A stretch of 64,000 nucleotides of DNA from positions 17,308-81,307 of the forward strand of contig NZ_JMPL01000009.1 in the NCBI RefSeq assembly GCF_000735365.1. The letters are read 5' to 3'. The number at the start of each line of letters is the position of its first letter. Positions within the stretch are counted from its first letter, which is position 1. A program made the position numbers and the translations under genes. The notes beneath the pieces were generated by a model. The model was not told the DNA's origin and searched no databases. It worked only from the letters and a program-made list of their open reading frames with translations. Positions 19,443 through 28,763 of the stretch are shown piece by piece. Source of the DNA: Kluyvera ascorbata ATCC 33433. Lineage in GTDB: Bacteria; Pseudomonadota; Gammaproteobacteria; Enterobacterales; Enterobacteriaceae.

Positions 19443-19452
19443 CTGCTGGCCT

Positions 19453-21084
19453 CTATTTACAGGTGGCTAATATATCATCTGCTGCGTGATATTCCTGGGT
19501 CTCTACGCCCGTTAACCCCAGCATTGTAGAGAACAGATTATCCTGCGAGTAGTCATTTTCTTTGGCCTTTTGCTGCAAGCAAGCGTAATTAACGCCATAG
19601 CGTTTCTGATAATCATCAGATAACCATAACAGCATCGGCACATGTTTTTGCGTTTCTGGGGCAATGGAATAAGGCAGCCCGTGTAAATACACACCGTTTT
19701 CGCCCAGCGATTCACCGTGGTCGGAAAGGTAAACCAGGCTGGTGGTGAATTTATCCTGTTTAGATTGCAGCAGTTTTATCGCTTTATCGACAATATGGTC
19801 GACGTACAAAATGGTGTTGTCATAGCTATTTTTCAGCTGTTCCTGGCTACAGGACTGAATTTCACTCGTATCACAGGTTGGCGTGAAACGACGAAATTCC
19901 GGCGGATAACGGTTGTAATAGGTTGGGCCATGGCTGCCAATGGTGTGCAGCACAATCACGCCGTCACCCTGCATAGCATCAATCGTCTTTTCAAGGTCAT
20001 GGAACAGCACATCATCGTAGCATTCGCCGTTGATGCACTGTCCTGGCAGATTCAGTGCGGTGACGTCCTGATGCGGTACGCGGTCGCAGGCGCCTTTACA
20101 ACCGCCATCGTTGTCATTCCACTGCACCTGAATGCCTGCGCGCTGAATAATATCCAGCAGCCCTTCCTGGTGGTGTGCTAACGATTCGTCATAACCGGTA
20201 CGCGGCATATTAGAGAACATGCAAGGGACCGATACCGCCGTCGCGGTTCCGCAGGAGGCCGTTTTGGGGAAATAGACGACGTTATCTTTTGCTAATAGTG
20301 GGTTGGTTTCGCGGTCGTACCCGCCCAGCGAGAAATTAGCGGCGCGCGACGTTTCGCCGACGATTAATATTGTCAGATTTTTGCGCGGCCCATTTTTCAT
20401 CACCGCTTTCTGTTTGGCATCTTCGCCAATTTTTACCAGCGGCAAATTATCCATCTCATGGTGAAAATACCAGGAGTTCATCGCCACGATACTGTTGGAC
20501 GGGTTCAGTGATTTCACCAGTTCTTTATTATTGCGGAACAGTGAGGCGTAATCTTTATAGAACAGTCCGGCGACCAGCAGGATTAACAGCACCGACACAG
20601 TCACGGTACCTGCACGCATTATTGTGCCGCGCCATACGCTTGCTGCTGGCTTAATTTTGATCCACCAGGCCAGCGCAATAGCGAACAGGGCGGTAAAACT
20701 AAATACCAAAACCATCTGCCCGGAGAGCAGCGCGTAGCTTTCCGCTGGCGTCGTATCGAGAATATTGGTGATCATCGAACGGTCAACAATAATACCGAAG
20801 TTCATCATGAAATACTGCGCGCTGGCGCTGAGCAAAATAAACAGCGTTGTGGCGACTTTCTCTAAACGAACCACCGACGCCAGGGCCAGCAAAATGGCCA
20901 TGACCGCAAAGGCCACTACCGGCATGGACAGGAACACCAGCGCGTTGTGCAGACCATTGACCGGCAGCAGGGTATAGGCCTGGCGATAGAACGCGATGTT
21001 AAGCGCCAGAGCGATATAAAGTGAAAACAGGATGATATAGGTCAGTCGGTTGACGACAGGCCGTTGACGAAACAGGCGAAGCAT
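19453..21084 (-). CDS. eptA: EptA (PmrC), lipid A phosphoethanolamine transferase
   Basis: Adds phosphoethanolamine to lipid A on the periplasmic face and thereby lowers polymyxin binding. It is 543 residues, with five N-terminal membrane helices (to about residue 173) and a sulfatase-fold catalytic domain. The catalytic Thr245 sits in [17 protein letters not shown]; metal ligands are in [15 protein letters not shown] and [17 protein letters not shown]. Paired cysteines ([31 protein letters not shown]) are typical. Remembered similarity is clearly to chromosomal EptA, not to MCR-9/10-type proteins. First gene of eptA-pmrA-pmrB. Confidence 0.95.
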   Translation of the reverse strand: MLRLFRQRPVVNRLTYIILFSLYIALALNIAFYRQAYTLLPVNGLHNALVFLSMPVVAFAVMAILLALASVVRLEKVATTLFILLSASAQYFMMNFGIIVDRSMITNILDTTPAESYALLSGQMVLVFSFTALFAIALAWWIKIKPAASVWRGTIMRAGTVTVSVLLILLVAGLFYKDYASLFRNNKELVKSLNPSNSIVAMNSWYFHHEMDNLPLVKIGEDAKQKAVMKNGPRKNLTILIVGETSRAANFSLGGYDRETNPLLAKDNVVYFPKTASCGTATAVSVPCMFSNMPRTGYDESLAHHQEGLLDIIQRAGIQVQWNDNDGGCKGACDRVPHQDVTALNLPGQCINGECYDDVLFHDLEKTIDAMQGDGVIVLHTIGSHGPTYYNRYPPEFRRFTPTCDTSEIQSCSQEQLKNSYDNTILYVDHIVDKAIKLLQSKQDKFTTSLVYLSDHGESLGENGVYLHGLPYSIAPETQKHVPMLLWLSDDYQKRYGVNYACLQQKAKENDYSQDNLFSTMLGLTGVETQEYHAADDILATCK

Positions 21085-21131
21085 AACGTTGAACCCAATG
21101 AAATTGATGTTCGCTATGCTGCCCGACGTTT

Positions 21132-21148
21132 TTTAAGACAACCTTAAG
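21132..21148 (-). promoter_or_regulatory. PmrA box upstream of eptA
   Basis: Read on the minus strand: CTTAAG-GTTGT-CTTAAA, two half-sites with 5-base spacing, 48 bases before the eptA start. A further TTAAGG-like half-site adjoins it. The box overlaps the last codons of ybhK. Confidence 0.85.
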
Positions 21149-22067
21149 ATTTTAAGGAAACTCGACCAAAAGCCTGAAGCGCTTCTTCCAGCGCGGCACG
21201 TAAAAGGTGGCGATCGTGGCGATAAGGAATGTCGCTTGCTTCGAGCGGTTGCTGAATCACCAGTTTGCCCTCGGTGCCGCAGACTTCTGTCTTCGGACCG
21301 ACAATCACGGCATCGATAACCGGCTTACCAATGTAGTGTTCCAACAGCGCAAGACGATCGCCAAGCGTTAAATGCCCAGCCGGGCTGTGCTCGCGGCCCA
21401 GATTTTCGATGTAGACCATCTGCGCAGGAGTACGCCGCAGCGCTTGAGCAATTTCAGGTAACAGCAAAATAGGCAGCAGGCTGGTATAAAAGCTGCCCGG
21501 CCCGATAAGAATCAAATCTGCTTCGGCGATGGCCTGCACGGCCTCCCGGGTGGCCGATACCGATGGCGTGAGCATAAGCTCCTGCGGTGGCAGGGCGAGT
21601 TGATCAATATTCACTTCGCCATAAATTTCATGTCCCTCGCTGTCGATAGCCATTAAATCGACCGGCTGCTCGGACATGGGAATCAATGAGGCCTCAACTT
21701 TAAGCAGATTTCTTATTAAATTGATCGCCTCTAAAGGCCGGACGCTCAGGTGATCCAATGCCTTTAACATCAGATTTCCGAGGTTATGTCCTGAAAGTTC
21801 GCCGTTACCGCCAAAACGATACTCAAACATTGTTGAAGCAACGCTTGGTTCGGTAATTAACTGGTTGAGGCAGTTGCGCATATCGCCCCACGCAATGCCG
21901 CCCTCAGAACGGCGAATACGCCCGGTAGAGCCGCCGTTATCGGTGGTGGTGACAATGCCGGTCAGGCGAGAACCGAGCGATGACAGGGAGGACATCACGC
22001 GTCCAAGGCCGTGCCCGCCGCCCAGCGCCACAACGCGGTCGAGATCGGCAAAAGTGCGATTGCGCAT
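21144..22067 (-). CDS. ybhK: YbhK, YvcK/CofD-like family protein (putative gluconeogenesis factor)
   Basis: Cytoplasmic protein of the YvcK/UPF0052 family, related to the LPPG transferase CofD fold and linked in Bacillus and E. coli to growth on gluconeogenic carbon and cell shape. It is 307 residues (E. coli 302). The N-terminal nucleotide-sugar-binding motif [16 protein letters not shown] and the blocks [24 protein letters not shown] and [18 protein letters not shown] define the family. The C-terminal ~60 residues diverge from E. coli. Divergent from moaA. Confidence 0.93.
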   Translation of the reverse strand: MRNRTFADLDRVVALGGGHGLGRVMSSLSSLGSRLTGIVTTTDNGGSTGRIRRSEGGIAWGDMRNCLNQLITEPSVASTMFEYRFGGNGELSGHNLGNLMLKALDHLSVRPLEAINLIRNLLKVEASLIPMSEQPVDLMAIDSEGHEIYGEVNIDQLALPPQELMLTPSVSATREAVQAIAEADLILIGPGSFYTSLLPILLLPEIAQALRRTPAQMVYIENLGREHSPAGHLTLGDRLALLEHYIGKPVIDAVIVGPKTEVCGTEGKLVIQQPLEASDIPYRHDRHLLRAALEEALQAFGRVSLKS

Positions 22068-22207
22068 ACAACTTCCTTATGTCTGAAAAACCTGCTTACA
22101 TTAGCCTAACTACCTCTAAAAGACGATGCTCCACCCGCATCAAAATGACGTATATCAATGCAAAAACGTGATTTTTACGTATTCTGTAGGGAAAGTGCAC
22201 GATAGGC

Positions 22208-22233
22208 TCGCTATATACAACTTTATACAGCGA
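22208..22233. promoter_or_regulatory. ModE-type operator upstream of moaA
   Basis: Inverted repeat TCGCTATATA (22208-22217) and TTATACAGCGA (22223-22233), matching the ModE pattern CGCTATATA-N-TATA(A/C)AGCG. ModE-molybdate would tune moaA transcription, tying cofactor synthesis to the ModBC transporter at the window start. Confidence 0.8.
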
Positions 22234-22312
22234 AAGCGAAAATGGCGAAACTGTTATTCTCGCGCTACTATTCGGCATAACATGGTTCAGTCATCCTGCC
22301 ATGCAGGTTGAA

Positions 22313-22424
22313 CAACACACTCTAGCCTCTGCGCCTAAGTTGAAAAATAGGGCGCTTTGGCCGCAACAGGCTTCACTGTTGCCAGGGCGAAGGAAGAAAT
22401 GATCTCGCCTCCCGTATTTGGAAA
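22313..22424 (+). promoter_or_regulatory. Molybdenum cofactor riboswitch in the moaA leader
   Basis: Leader with the conserved blocks of the E. coli moaA Moco RNA motif: ACTCTAGCCTCTGC, GCTTTGGCCG, CCAGGGCGAAGGAAGAAATGA, TCGCCTCCCGTAT and GGAAAGGTG. The last block carries the moaA SD, so Moco binding would control translation. An upstream in-frame ATG lies inside the RNA element and is not the moaA start. Confidence 0.9.
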
Positions 22425-22431
22425 GGTGTCT

Positions 22432-23421
22432 ATGGCTTCACAACTCACTGATGCGTATGCACGCAGCTTCTACTATCTGCGTCTTTCGATTACCGATGTG
22501 TGCAACTTTCGCTGCACCTACTGCCTGCCAAACGGCTACCAGCCAAATGGAGTCACCAACAACGGCTTTCTGTCTCTGGACGAAATTCGCCGGGTGACGC
22601 GCGCCTTTTCGGCGTTGGGTACGGAGAAAGTACGTCTGACGGGCGGCGAGCCATCGCTGCGCCGCGACTTCTCCGACGTTATTGCCGCAGTGAGAGAAAA
22701 TACCGCTATCCGCCAGATTGCCGTGACTACCAACGGTTATCGCATGGCGCGTGACGTGGCGGGCTGGCGTGATGCTGGCTTAACCGCGATAAACGTCAGC
22801 GTCGACAGTCTGGACGCGCGTCAGTTTCATGCCATCACTGGCCAGGATAAATTCCGCCAGGTAATGGACGGCATCGATGCCGCTTTTACCGCGGGCTTTG
22901 AAAAAGTGAAGGTTAACACCGTGCTGATGCGCGATGTGAACCACCACCAGCTCGACACCTTTCTGGCGTGGATCAAACCGCGCCGCATTCAACTCCGCTT
23001 TATTGAACTGATGGAAACCGGCGAAAGCAGCGAGCTGTTCCGCAAGCACCATATCTCTGGCATGGTGCTGCGCGATCAACTCCTCAAGCGTGGCTGGATC
23101 CATCAAATCCGTCAACGCAGCGACGGCCCGGCTCAGGTCTTCTGTCACCCCGACTACGAAGGGGAAATCGGCTTAATTATGCCGTATGAAAAAGACTTTT
23201 GCGCCAGCTGTAATCGTCTGCGCGTATCGTCCATTGGGAAGCTGCATCTGTGCCTGTTTGGCGATGGTGGCGTTGACCTGCGTGAACTGCTGGCGGATGA
23301 CGCCCAGCAGCAGGCGCTGGAAGACCGCATTGCCGAAGCCTTAACTCACAAAAAACAGACCCACTTCCTGCATCAGGGCAATACCGGAATCACGCAGAAT
23401 TTGTCCTATATCGGTGGATAA
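22432..23421 (+). CDS. moaA: MoaA, GTP 3',8-cyclase
   Basis: Radical-SAM enzyme for the first step of molybdopterin synthesis, rearranging GTP toward cyclic pyranopterin monophosphate. Start [18 protein letters not shown] gives 329 residues as in E. coli. The SAM cluster motif CNFRCTYC has cysteines at 24, 28 and 31; the C-terminal substrate-side cluster is [20 protein letters not shown]; the essential C-terminal Gly-Gly is kept (SYIGG). First gene of moaABCDE, behind the Moco riboswitch. Confidence 0.98.
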   Translation: MASQLTDAYARSFYYLRLSITDVCNFRCTYCLPNGYQPNGVTNNGFLSLDEIRRVTRAFSALGTEKVRLTGGEPSLRRDFSDVIAAVRENTAIRQIAVTTNGYRMARDVAGWRDAGLTAINVSVDSLDARQFHAITGQDKFRQVMDGIDAAFTAGFEKVKVNTVLMRDVNHHQLDTFLAWIKPRRIQLRFIELMETGESSELFRKHHISGMVLRDQLLKRGWIHQIRQRSDGPAQVFCHPDYEGEIGLIMPYEKDFCASCNRLRVSSIGKLHLCLFGDGGVDLRELLADDAQQQALEDRIAEALTHKKQTHFLHQGNTGITQNLSYIGG

Positions 23422-23443
23422 TTCCAAATCAAGGAGCATGTAA

Positions 23444-23956
23444 ATGAGTCAGGTGAGCGCTGAATTTATCCCAACACGCATTGCCATTCTTACCATTTCC
23501 AACCGTCGCGGCGAAGAAGATGACACCTCCGGTCACTTCCTGCGCGACTCCGCCCAGGAAGCCGGGCACCAGATAGTTGATAAGGCTATTGTCAAAGAGA
23601 ACCGCTATCAGATTCGCGCCCAGGTTTCTGCCTGGATTGCCCGCGATGATGTACAGGTCGTGCTGATCACCGGCGGTACTGGTCTGACCGATGGCGACCA
23701 GGCCCCGGAAGCGCTGCTGCCGCTGTTTGACCGCGAAATCGAAGGCTTTGGCGAAGTGTTCCGCATGCTCTCCTTTGAAGAGATTGGTACCGCGACGCTA
23801 CAGTCTCGCGCCGTCGCCGGCATGGCCAACCGCACGCTGATTTTCGCGATGCCAGGTTCCACCAAAGCTTGTCGAACCGCGTGGGATAACATTATTGCCC
23901 CGCAGCTGGATGCCCGTACGCGTCCGTGTAACTTCCATCCTCATCTGAAGAAATAA
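23444..23956 (+). CDS. moaB: MoaB, molybdopterin biosynthesis protein B
   Basis: MogA/MoaB-fold protein of 170 residues, the E. coli length. The molybdopterin-binding loop TGGTGLTDGDQAPEALLPLFDRE and AMPGSTKACRTAW are the family signatures. In E. coli its precise role is unclear because MogA performs the adenylylation; it may be a paralogue with little activity. SD AAGGAG before the ATG; 22 bases after moaA and 3 bases before moaC. Confidence 0.97.
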   Translation: MSQVSAEFIPTRIAILTISNRRGEEDDTSGHFLRDSAQEAGHQIVDKAIVKENRYQIRAQVSAWIARDDVQVVLITGGTGLTDGDQAPEALLPLFDREIEGFGEVFRMLSFEEIGTATLQSRAVAGMANRTLIFAMPGSTKACRTAWDNIIAPQLDARTRPCNFHPHLKK

Positions 23957-23959
23957 ACG

Positions 23960-24445
23960 ATGTCGCAACTGACCCATATCAATGCGGCGGGTGAAGCCCA
24001 CATGGTGGATGTCTCCGCCAAGGCGGAAACCGTTCGCGAAGCGCGCGCTGAAGCGTTTGTTACCATGCAGCCGGAAACCCTGGCGATGATTATCGAAGGC
24101 AGCCACCACAAAGGTGACGTCTTCGCCACGGCGCGCATCGCCGGTATTCAGGCGGCTAAGCGCACCTGGGATCTTATCCCGCTGTGCCACCCGCTGATGC
24201 TGAGCAAGGTTGAAGTTAACCTGCAGGCCGAGCCGGAACATCACCGCGTGCGCATTGAATCACTGTGCCGTCTGACCGGGAAAACCGGCGTTGAGATGGA
24301 AGCGCTGACGGCCGCCTCGGTCGCCGCGCTGACGATTTACGACATGTGCAAAGCCGTGCAAAAAGATATGGTCATTGGCCCGGTTCGTCTGCTGGCGAAA
24401 AGCGGCGGCAAATCGGGCGATTTTAAGGCGGATTCCTATGATTAA
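23960..24445 (+). CDS. moaC: MoaC, cyclic pyranopterin monophosphate synthase
   Basis: Completes formation of cyclic pyranopterin monophosphate from the MoaA product. It is 161 residues. Conserved sequence [19 protein letters not shown] at the N-terminus, [12 protein letters not shown] around the active-site His/Pro, and [21 protein letters not shown] with the catalytic aspartate and lysine (KAVQKDM) are present. Overlaps moaD by 8 bases. Confidence 0.98.
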   Translation: MSQLTHINAAGEAHMVDVSAKAETVREARAEAFVTMQPETLAMIIEGSHHKGDVFATARIAGIQAAKRTWDLIPLCHPLMLSKVEVNLQAEPEHHRVRIESLCRLTGKTGVEMEALTAASVAALTIYDMCKAVQKDMVIGPVRLLAKSGGKSGDFKADSYD

Positions 24446-24683
24446 TGTGCTGTTTTTTGCTCAGGTCCGCGAGCTGGTAGGCATTGACTCGCTGGCACTA
24501 GCCCCTGAGTTTTCAACGGTTGAAGCTGTACGCCAGCATCTTGCGGCGCAGGAAGGGCGCTGGTCTCTGGCGCTGGAAGAGGGCAAGCTGCTGGCGGCGG
24601 TTAATCAGACGCTGGTGAGTTTCGATCATCCGGTTGCAGACGGCGACGAAGTGGCATTTTTCCCACCGGTAACAGGAGGCTAA
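24438..24683 (+). CDS. moaD: MoaD, molybdopterin synthase sulfur carrier subunit
   Basis: Ubiquitin-like small subunit that carries the thiocarboxylate sulfur for molybdopterin synthase. Starting at [15 protein letters not shown] gives 81 residues, the standard length; an open frame reaches further upstream but lies in moaC. The C-terminus ends in the required Gly-Gly (PPVTGG). It overlaps moaC at its start and is one base from moaE. Confidence 0.97.
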   Translation: MINVLFFAQVRELVGIDSLALAPEFSTVEAVRQHLAAQEGRWSLALEEGKLLAAVNQTLVSFDHPVADGDEVAFFPPVTGG

Positions 24684-24684
24684 G

Positions 24685-25137
24685 ATGAGCGAGACCCGAA
24701 TTATCGTCCGCCACGAACGCTTCAGCGTTGGCGACGAATACCCGTGGCTTGCCGAGCGCGATGAAGACGGCGCGGTCGTCACCTTTACCGGCAAGGTACG
24801 TAACCATAACCTGGGCGATAGCGTCAAAGCGCTGACCCTGGAACACTATCCGGGCATGACCGAAAAAGCGCTGGCCGAAATCGTTGATGCCGCACGCGAA
24901 CGCTGGCCGCTTGGCCGCGTAACGGTCATTCACCGTATAGGTGAAATGTGGCCTGGTGAAGAGATTGTGTTCGTTGGTGTCACCAGCGCGCACCGAAGCA
25001 GCGCGTTTGACGCTGGCGAATTTATCATGGACTACCTGAAAACCCGCGCGCCGTTCTGGAAGCGTGAAGCTACGCCGGAAGGCGAGCGTTGGGTGGAAGC
25101 CCGCGATAGCGATAAACACGCTGCCGAGCGCTGGTAA
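24685..25137 (+). CDS. moaE: MoaE, molybdopterin synthase catalytic subunit
   Basis: Large subunit that transfers MoaD sulfur onto cyclic pyranopterin monophosphate. It is 150 residues. The family blocks VTFTGKVRNHNLGDSVKALTLEHY, VTVIHRIGEMWPGE and the catalytic-lysine region MDYLKTRAPFWKRE are all present. The SD AGGAGG overlaps the end of moaD. Last gene of moaABCDE. Confidence 0.98.
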   Translation: MSETRIIVRHERFSVGDEYPWLAERDEDGAVVTFTGKVRNHNLGDSVKALTLEHYPGMTEKALAEIVDAARERWPLGRVTVIHRIGEMWPGEEIVFVGVTSAHRSSAFDAGEFIMDYLKTRAPFWKREATPEGERWVEARDSDKHAAERW

Positions 25138-25190
25138 GCCGTGAATGTGATACGCTTAGAATAAGTCCTACTCACACTCAGGAGAAAGTC

Positions 25191-25895
25191 ATGGAACGAT
25201 TCCCTCGATCCGATTCGATTGTGCAGGCGCGTAGCGGTCTGCAAACTTATATGGCGCAGGTATACGGCTGGATGACCTGCGGGTTGCTGCTGACGGCGTT
25301 TATCGCCTGGTATGCGGCTAACACCCCCGCGGTGATGATGTTTGTCTTTTCCAGTAAAATTACCTTCTTTGGTCTGATCATCGCGCAACTGGCGCTGGTG
25401 TTCGTGCTTTCGGGCATGGTGCAGCGTTTGAGTGCGGGCATGGCGACGACGCTGTTTATGCTCTACTCGGCGCTTACCGGGCTGACGCTATCGAGTATTT
25501 TCATCGTTTATACCTATTCGTCCATCGCCAGCACCTTCGTGGTGACCGGCGGGATGTTCGGTATTATGAGCCTGTACGGCTACACCACGAAACGCGACCT
25601 GAGCGGCTTTGGCAACATGCTGTTTATGGCGCTGATTGGTATCGTACTGGCGTCGCTGGTGAACTTCTGGCTGAAAAGCGATGCGCTGATGTGGGCTATT
25701 ACCTACATCGGGGTGATTGTGTTTGTAGGCCTGACCGCCTACGACACCCAGAAGCTAAAAAATATCGGTGAGCAGATTGATGTTCGTGATTCATCGAACC
25801 TGCGCAAATATGCCATCCTTGGCGCGTTGACGCTGTATCTCGACTTCATCAACCTGTTCCTGATGCTGCTGCGTATTTTCGGCAACCGCCGCTAA
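25191..25895 (+). CDS. ybhL: YbhL, Bax inhibitor-1 family membrane protein
   Basis: Inner-membrane protein of the BI-1/YccA/TMBIM family, 234 residues as in E. coli. Seven hydrophobic segments can be counted, from about residue 24 to the last near 213-230. The family signature YDTQKLKNIGEQ near residue 185 has the conserved aspartate of the BI-1 di-aspartyl pH sensor. Relatives leak calcium/protons; the bacterial function is not known. SD CAGGAGA before the ATG. Monocistronic. Confidence 0.95.
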   Translation: MERFPRSDSIVQARSGLQTYMAQVYGWMTCGLLLTAFIAWYAANTPAVMMFVFSSKITFFGLIIAQLALVFVLSGMVQRLSAGMATTLFMLYSALTGLTLSSIFIVYTYSSIASTFVVTGGMFGIMSLYGYTTKRDLSGFGNMLFMALIGIVLASLVNFWLKSDALMWAITYIGVIVFVGLTAYDTQKLKNIGEQIDVRDSSNLRKYAILGALTLYLDFINLFLMLLRIFGNRR

Positions 25896-25903
25896 ATACC
25901 TCT

Positions 25904-25926
25904 CCGGCGTCGCTGCGCGACGCCGG
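25904..25926 (+). terminator. Hairpin after ybhL
   Basis: Ten-base perfect stem CCGGCGTCGC / GCGACGCCGG with a 3-base loop, 8 bases after the stop. Only a short T-run (AATTTC) follows, so termination efficiency is uncertain. Confidence 0.6.
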
Positions 25927-26101
25927 GAATTTCACCTAATCCCCTGCATTTTCCTCTTCGTTAAATGAATGTTTAGGCACAATTCATCACTCTGTTGGTG
26001 AAAATAGTGACAACAGCGTCACAAAAAGCACCACTATTACGGAATTTTCCGTAGACTTGAGTACTCTGAATAAGCGAATAAAATTCTTCAGGAGAGAAGC
26101 C

Positions 26102-26512
26102 ATGAAGTGGCAACAACGAATTCGTGTCGCAACAGGACTCAGTTGCTGGCAGATTATGTTGCATTTGCTGGTCGTCGCCGCACTGGTGATGGGCTGGATG
26201 GGCGGCGCGTTGGTACGCGTAGGCCTGGGGCTCTGCGTGCTGTATGCCGTGACCGTCGTATTGATGCTGGCGCTGCAGCGCCACCCTGAGCAGCGCTGGC
26301 GTGCCTTCGCCGACGTGCTCGAAGAGTTAACCACCACCTGGTATTTTGGCGCGGCGATGATTGCCGTCTGGCTGCTGTCACGCGTGCTGCACAATAACTA
26401 CCTGCTGGCGCTGGCCGGGCTTGCTATCCTTGCAGGCCCAGCCGTGTTCTCACTGCTGGTGAAAGAGAAAGCCTCAGGCGATCTTGCGGCGAAACATCGC
26501 GTACGCCACTGA
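26102..26512 (+). CDS. ybhQ: YbhQ, inner membrane protein
   Basis: 136 residues starting [16 protein letters not shown], matching E. coli YbhQ in length and sequence; SD AGGAGA precedes this ATG, so an upstream in-frame ATG at 26057 is rejected. Four hydrophobic segments are seen (about 17-38, 42-57, 80-97, 103-120), with the conserved motif [26 protein letters not shown] between. No function is established. Its last 39 bases overlap the convergent end of ybhR. Confidence 0.93.
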   Translation: MKWQQRIRVATGLSCWQIMLHLLVVAALVMGWMGGALVRVGLGLCVLYAVTVVLMLALQRHPEQRWRAFADVLEELTTTWYFGAAMIAVWLLSRVLHNNYLLALAGLAILAGPAVFSLLVKEKASGDLAAKHRVRH

Positions 26513-27580
26513 TCCCGTCGTGGCCGCTATAAACAGTAGCGGCCACAAACTCCCCCAGATAATCGACAAACTCGCATCCTTCAAATAGATCTGCTTAGTG
26601 ATATCAGTAAAGTGACGAATCGGGTTAATCCACGTCAGATGCTGTAACCATACCGGCATGTTCTCTACCGGCGACACGTAACCCGACAGTAGAATGGCGG
26701 GCATCATAAAGACGAATACCCCAATAAACGCCTGCTGCTGTGTCGAGCATAGCGACGAGATAAGCAACCCAAATCCCACCAGCGACAGCCCGTAAATCAC
26801 CATCGTAAAGTAGAACAGCGCCAGCGACCCAGCGAAGGGGATCTGATAGGCCCATATCCCGACCGCTAGCACAATGCTTGCCTGGAAGGTGGCAACAATC
26901 AGCGCGGGCACCGCCTTACCGACGAATATTTGCCAGGTGGCAAGCGGGGAGACCAGCAGCTGATCGAGCGTGCCCTGTTCGCGTTCACGCGCCACCGACA
27001 GCGAGGTGACGATCATCACGCCGATGGTGGTGATCATGGCGATAAGCGACGGCACCACGAACCATTTGTAATCGAGGTTAGGGTTATACCAGTTGCGCAC
27101 CACCAGTTCGCTGTTATTGGGCTTCGCTTTCCCTTCCAGCAGCTCCTGCTGATAGTTTTTGACGATCTGCTGTAAGTAGTTGGCGGCAATCTGGGCGCTG
27201 TTCGAGTTACGCCCGTCGAGCAATAGCTGCATCGGCGCGGTCTGGAACGTGTCGATATCGCGGGAGAAATCAGCCGGGAAGCGTACCAGCAGCAGCGCCT
27301 TCTGGGTATCGATAGTCGGCTGGATCTCCTGCGGGCTTTGCAGCAGCAGGACGTGGGTAAAGGCTTTGGCGCGGGCGAAGCGCTGGGTTAGCTCCACCGA
27401 ATGCTTGCCGTTATCTTCGTTATAGACAGCGATGGTGGCGTTAGTCACCTCAAGCGTAGCGGCAAAGGGGAACAGCAGCACCTGAATCAGCACCGGCATG
27501 ATCAGAATGGCGCGCGTCTGCGGCTCGCGCAACAGCGACTGTAGCTCTTTGCGGATAAGCGTCCATAAGCGGTACAGCAT
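26474..27580 (-). CDS. ybhR: YbhR, ABC-2 exporter permease
   Basis: Membrane subunit of the YbhGFSR exporter, 368 residues. One N-terminal helix (about 22-45) precedes a large periplasmic domain; five helices follow from about residue 175. The ABC-2 signature [25 protein letters not shown] (about 195-220) is clear. Last gene of cecR-ybhG-ybhF-ybhS-ybhR. Pairs with YbhS as half-permeases around the YbhF ATPase. In E. coli the system exports cefoperazone/chloramphenicol-type drugs and Na+/Li+ (remembered). Confidence 0.95.
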   Translation of the reverse strand: MLYRLWTLIRKELQSLLREPQTRAILIMPVLIQVLLFPFAATLEVTNATIAVYNEDNGKHSVELTQRFARAKAFTHVLLLQSPQEIQPTIDTQKALLLVRFPADFSRDIDTFQTAPMQLLLDGRNSNSAQIAANYLQQIVKNYQQELLEGKAKPNNSELVVRNWYNPNLDYKWFVVPSLIAMITTIGVMIVTSLSVAREREQGTLDQLLVSPLATWQIFVGKAVPALIVATFQASIVLAVGIWAYQIPFAGSLALFYFTMVIYGLSLVGFGLLISSLCSTQQQAFIGVFVFMMPAILLSGYVSPVENMPVWLQHLTWINPIRHFTDITKQIYLKDASLSIIWGSLWPLLFIAATTGSVAYAMFRRKIA

Positions 27581-27597
27581 GTGAGTTCTCCGTTGTT

Positions 27598-27626
27598 CCC
27601 GGGATTTCTTCGTTCACCCCGGGAAA
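27598..27626. repeat. Short CCCGGG palindrome between ybhS and ybhR
   Basis: TTCCCGGGATTTCTTCGTTC followed by ACCCCGGGAA: arms CCCGGG/CCCGGG around a REP-like centre, resembling the element at 37067. It sits inside the ybhGFSR operon, where such elements usually stabilise upstream mRNA. Confidence 0.55.
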
Positions 27627-27629
27627 GCA

Positions 27630-28763
27630 TCAATCCAACCGACGTTTGGTCTTCATCCACGTCAGGCCAATAAACATCACTGCCGAGGCAATCAAAAACA
27701 GCGTATTGACCATCAGCACCACCGGAATATTCCCCGCCAGAAACAGGCTTTGCAGCGTACTGACGAAATAGCGCGCCGGAATGATATAGGTCACCACGCG
27801 AATAGCCGCTGGCATACTGTCTATCTGGAAAATAAACCCGGACAGCATAATCGACGGCAGGAACGCGGCGTTCAGCGCCACCTGGGCGGCGTTAAACTGG
27901 TTGCGGGTGATGGTCGAAATCAAAAGCCCCATTCCCAGCGTGCTGAGCAAAAACAGGCTAGTGATGAAAAACAGAATCACCAGTGAACCGCGATACGGCA
28001 CGCCGAGCACAAACACCGACACCAGCATACAGAGCAGCATCGCCAGCATGCCGAGGAAGTAGTAGGGGATAAGTTTGCACAGCAGCAGTTCGACGCGGGT
28101 CACCTCGGTGGAGAGCAGTGCCTCCATGGTGCCGCGCTCCCACTCGCGGGCGATTACCAGCGACGTCAGGATCGCGCCGATGACCGTCATAATGATGGTT
28201 ATCGCCCCCGGAATAATAAAGTGCTGGCTGATGGCCGCCGGGTTAAACCAGTAGCGGGTCTGCACGTCGATGAGCGGCTCGAAGGTTTGGCCGCTATCTT
28301 CGGCGCGCTGTTTCTGCCACAGCTGCCAGATCCCCTCGACGTAGCCCTGCACAAAGTTTGCGGTGTTAGGCTCGCTGCCGTCGGTGATGACCTGAATGGG
28401 CGCATCGTTGCCCGGACGAGCCATATTTTTGTCGAAGTCGACCGGCACCACCACCAGGCCGCGAATGCGTCCGGCCTGCATCATCTCAATCAGCTGCTGG
28501 CGGTTGTCGCTGATGGTGGCGTCGATATAGGGCGAGCCGGTGAGGGTATGGGTGAAGTCCAGCGCCTCTTTGCTCTGCTGTTCAAGCAGCACGCCGACCC
28601 GCAGCTTGCTGGAGTCGAGGTTGATACCGTAGCCGAAAATAAACAGCAGCAACAGCGGGATCACCACCGCAATCAGCCAGCTGCTGGGATCGCGGACGAT
28701 CTGCCGTGTTTCCTTCACGCACAGCGCGCGTACGCGCCGCCACGAAAGCCCTTTAGCGCTCAT
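27630..28763 (-). CDS. ybhS: YbhS, ABC-2 exporter permease
   Basis: Second permease of the YbhGFSR exporter. Start [18 protein letters not shown] gives 377 residues, the E. coli length; upstream in-frame starts lie in ybhF. Helix 1 (about 30-48) is followed by a periplasmic domain and five C-terminal helices. The ABC-2 motif [25 protein letters not shown] is at about 200-225. It overlaps ybhF by 11 bases. About 25-30 percent alike to YbhR by eye, consistent with a heterodimer. Confidence 0.95.
   Translation of the reverse strand: MSAKGLSWRRVRALCVKETRQIVRDPSSWLIAVVIPLLLLFIFGYGINLDSSKLRVGVLLEQQSKEALDFTHTLTGSPYIDATISDNRQQLIEMMQAGRIRGLVVVPVDFDKNMARPGNDAPIQVITDGSEPNTANFVQGYVEGIWQLWQKQRAEDSGQTFEPLIDVQTRYWFNPAAISQHFIIPGAITIIMTVIGAILTSLVIAREWERGTMEALLSTEVTRVELLLCKLIPYYFLGMLAMLLCMLVSVFVLGVPYRGSLVILFFITSLFLLSTLGMGLLISTITRNQFNAAQVALNAAFLPSIMLSGFIFQIDSMPAAIRVVTYIIPARYFVSTLQSLFLAGNIPVVLMVNTLFLIASAVMFIGLTWMKTKRRLD

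Noticed and set aside
19453-21084. eptA as an mcr-type mobile colistin resistance gene
   Set aside because: The sequence follows chromosomal EptA, it is in an operon with pmrAB, and no insertion sequence or plasmid feature is near.
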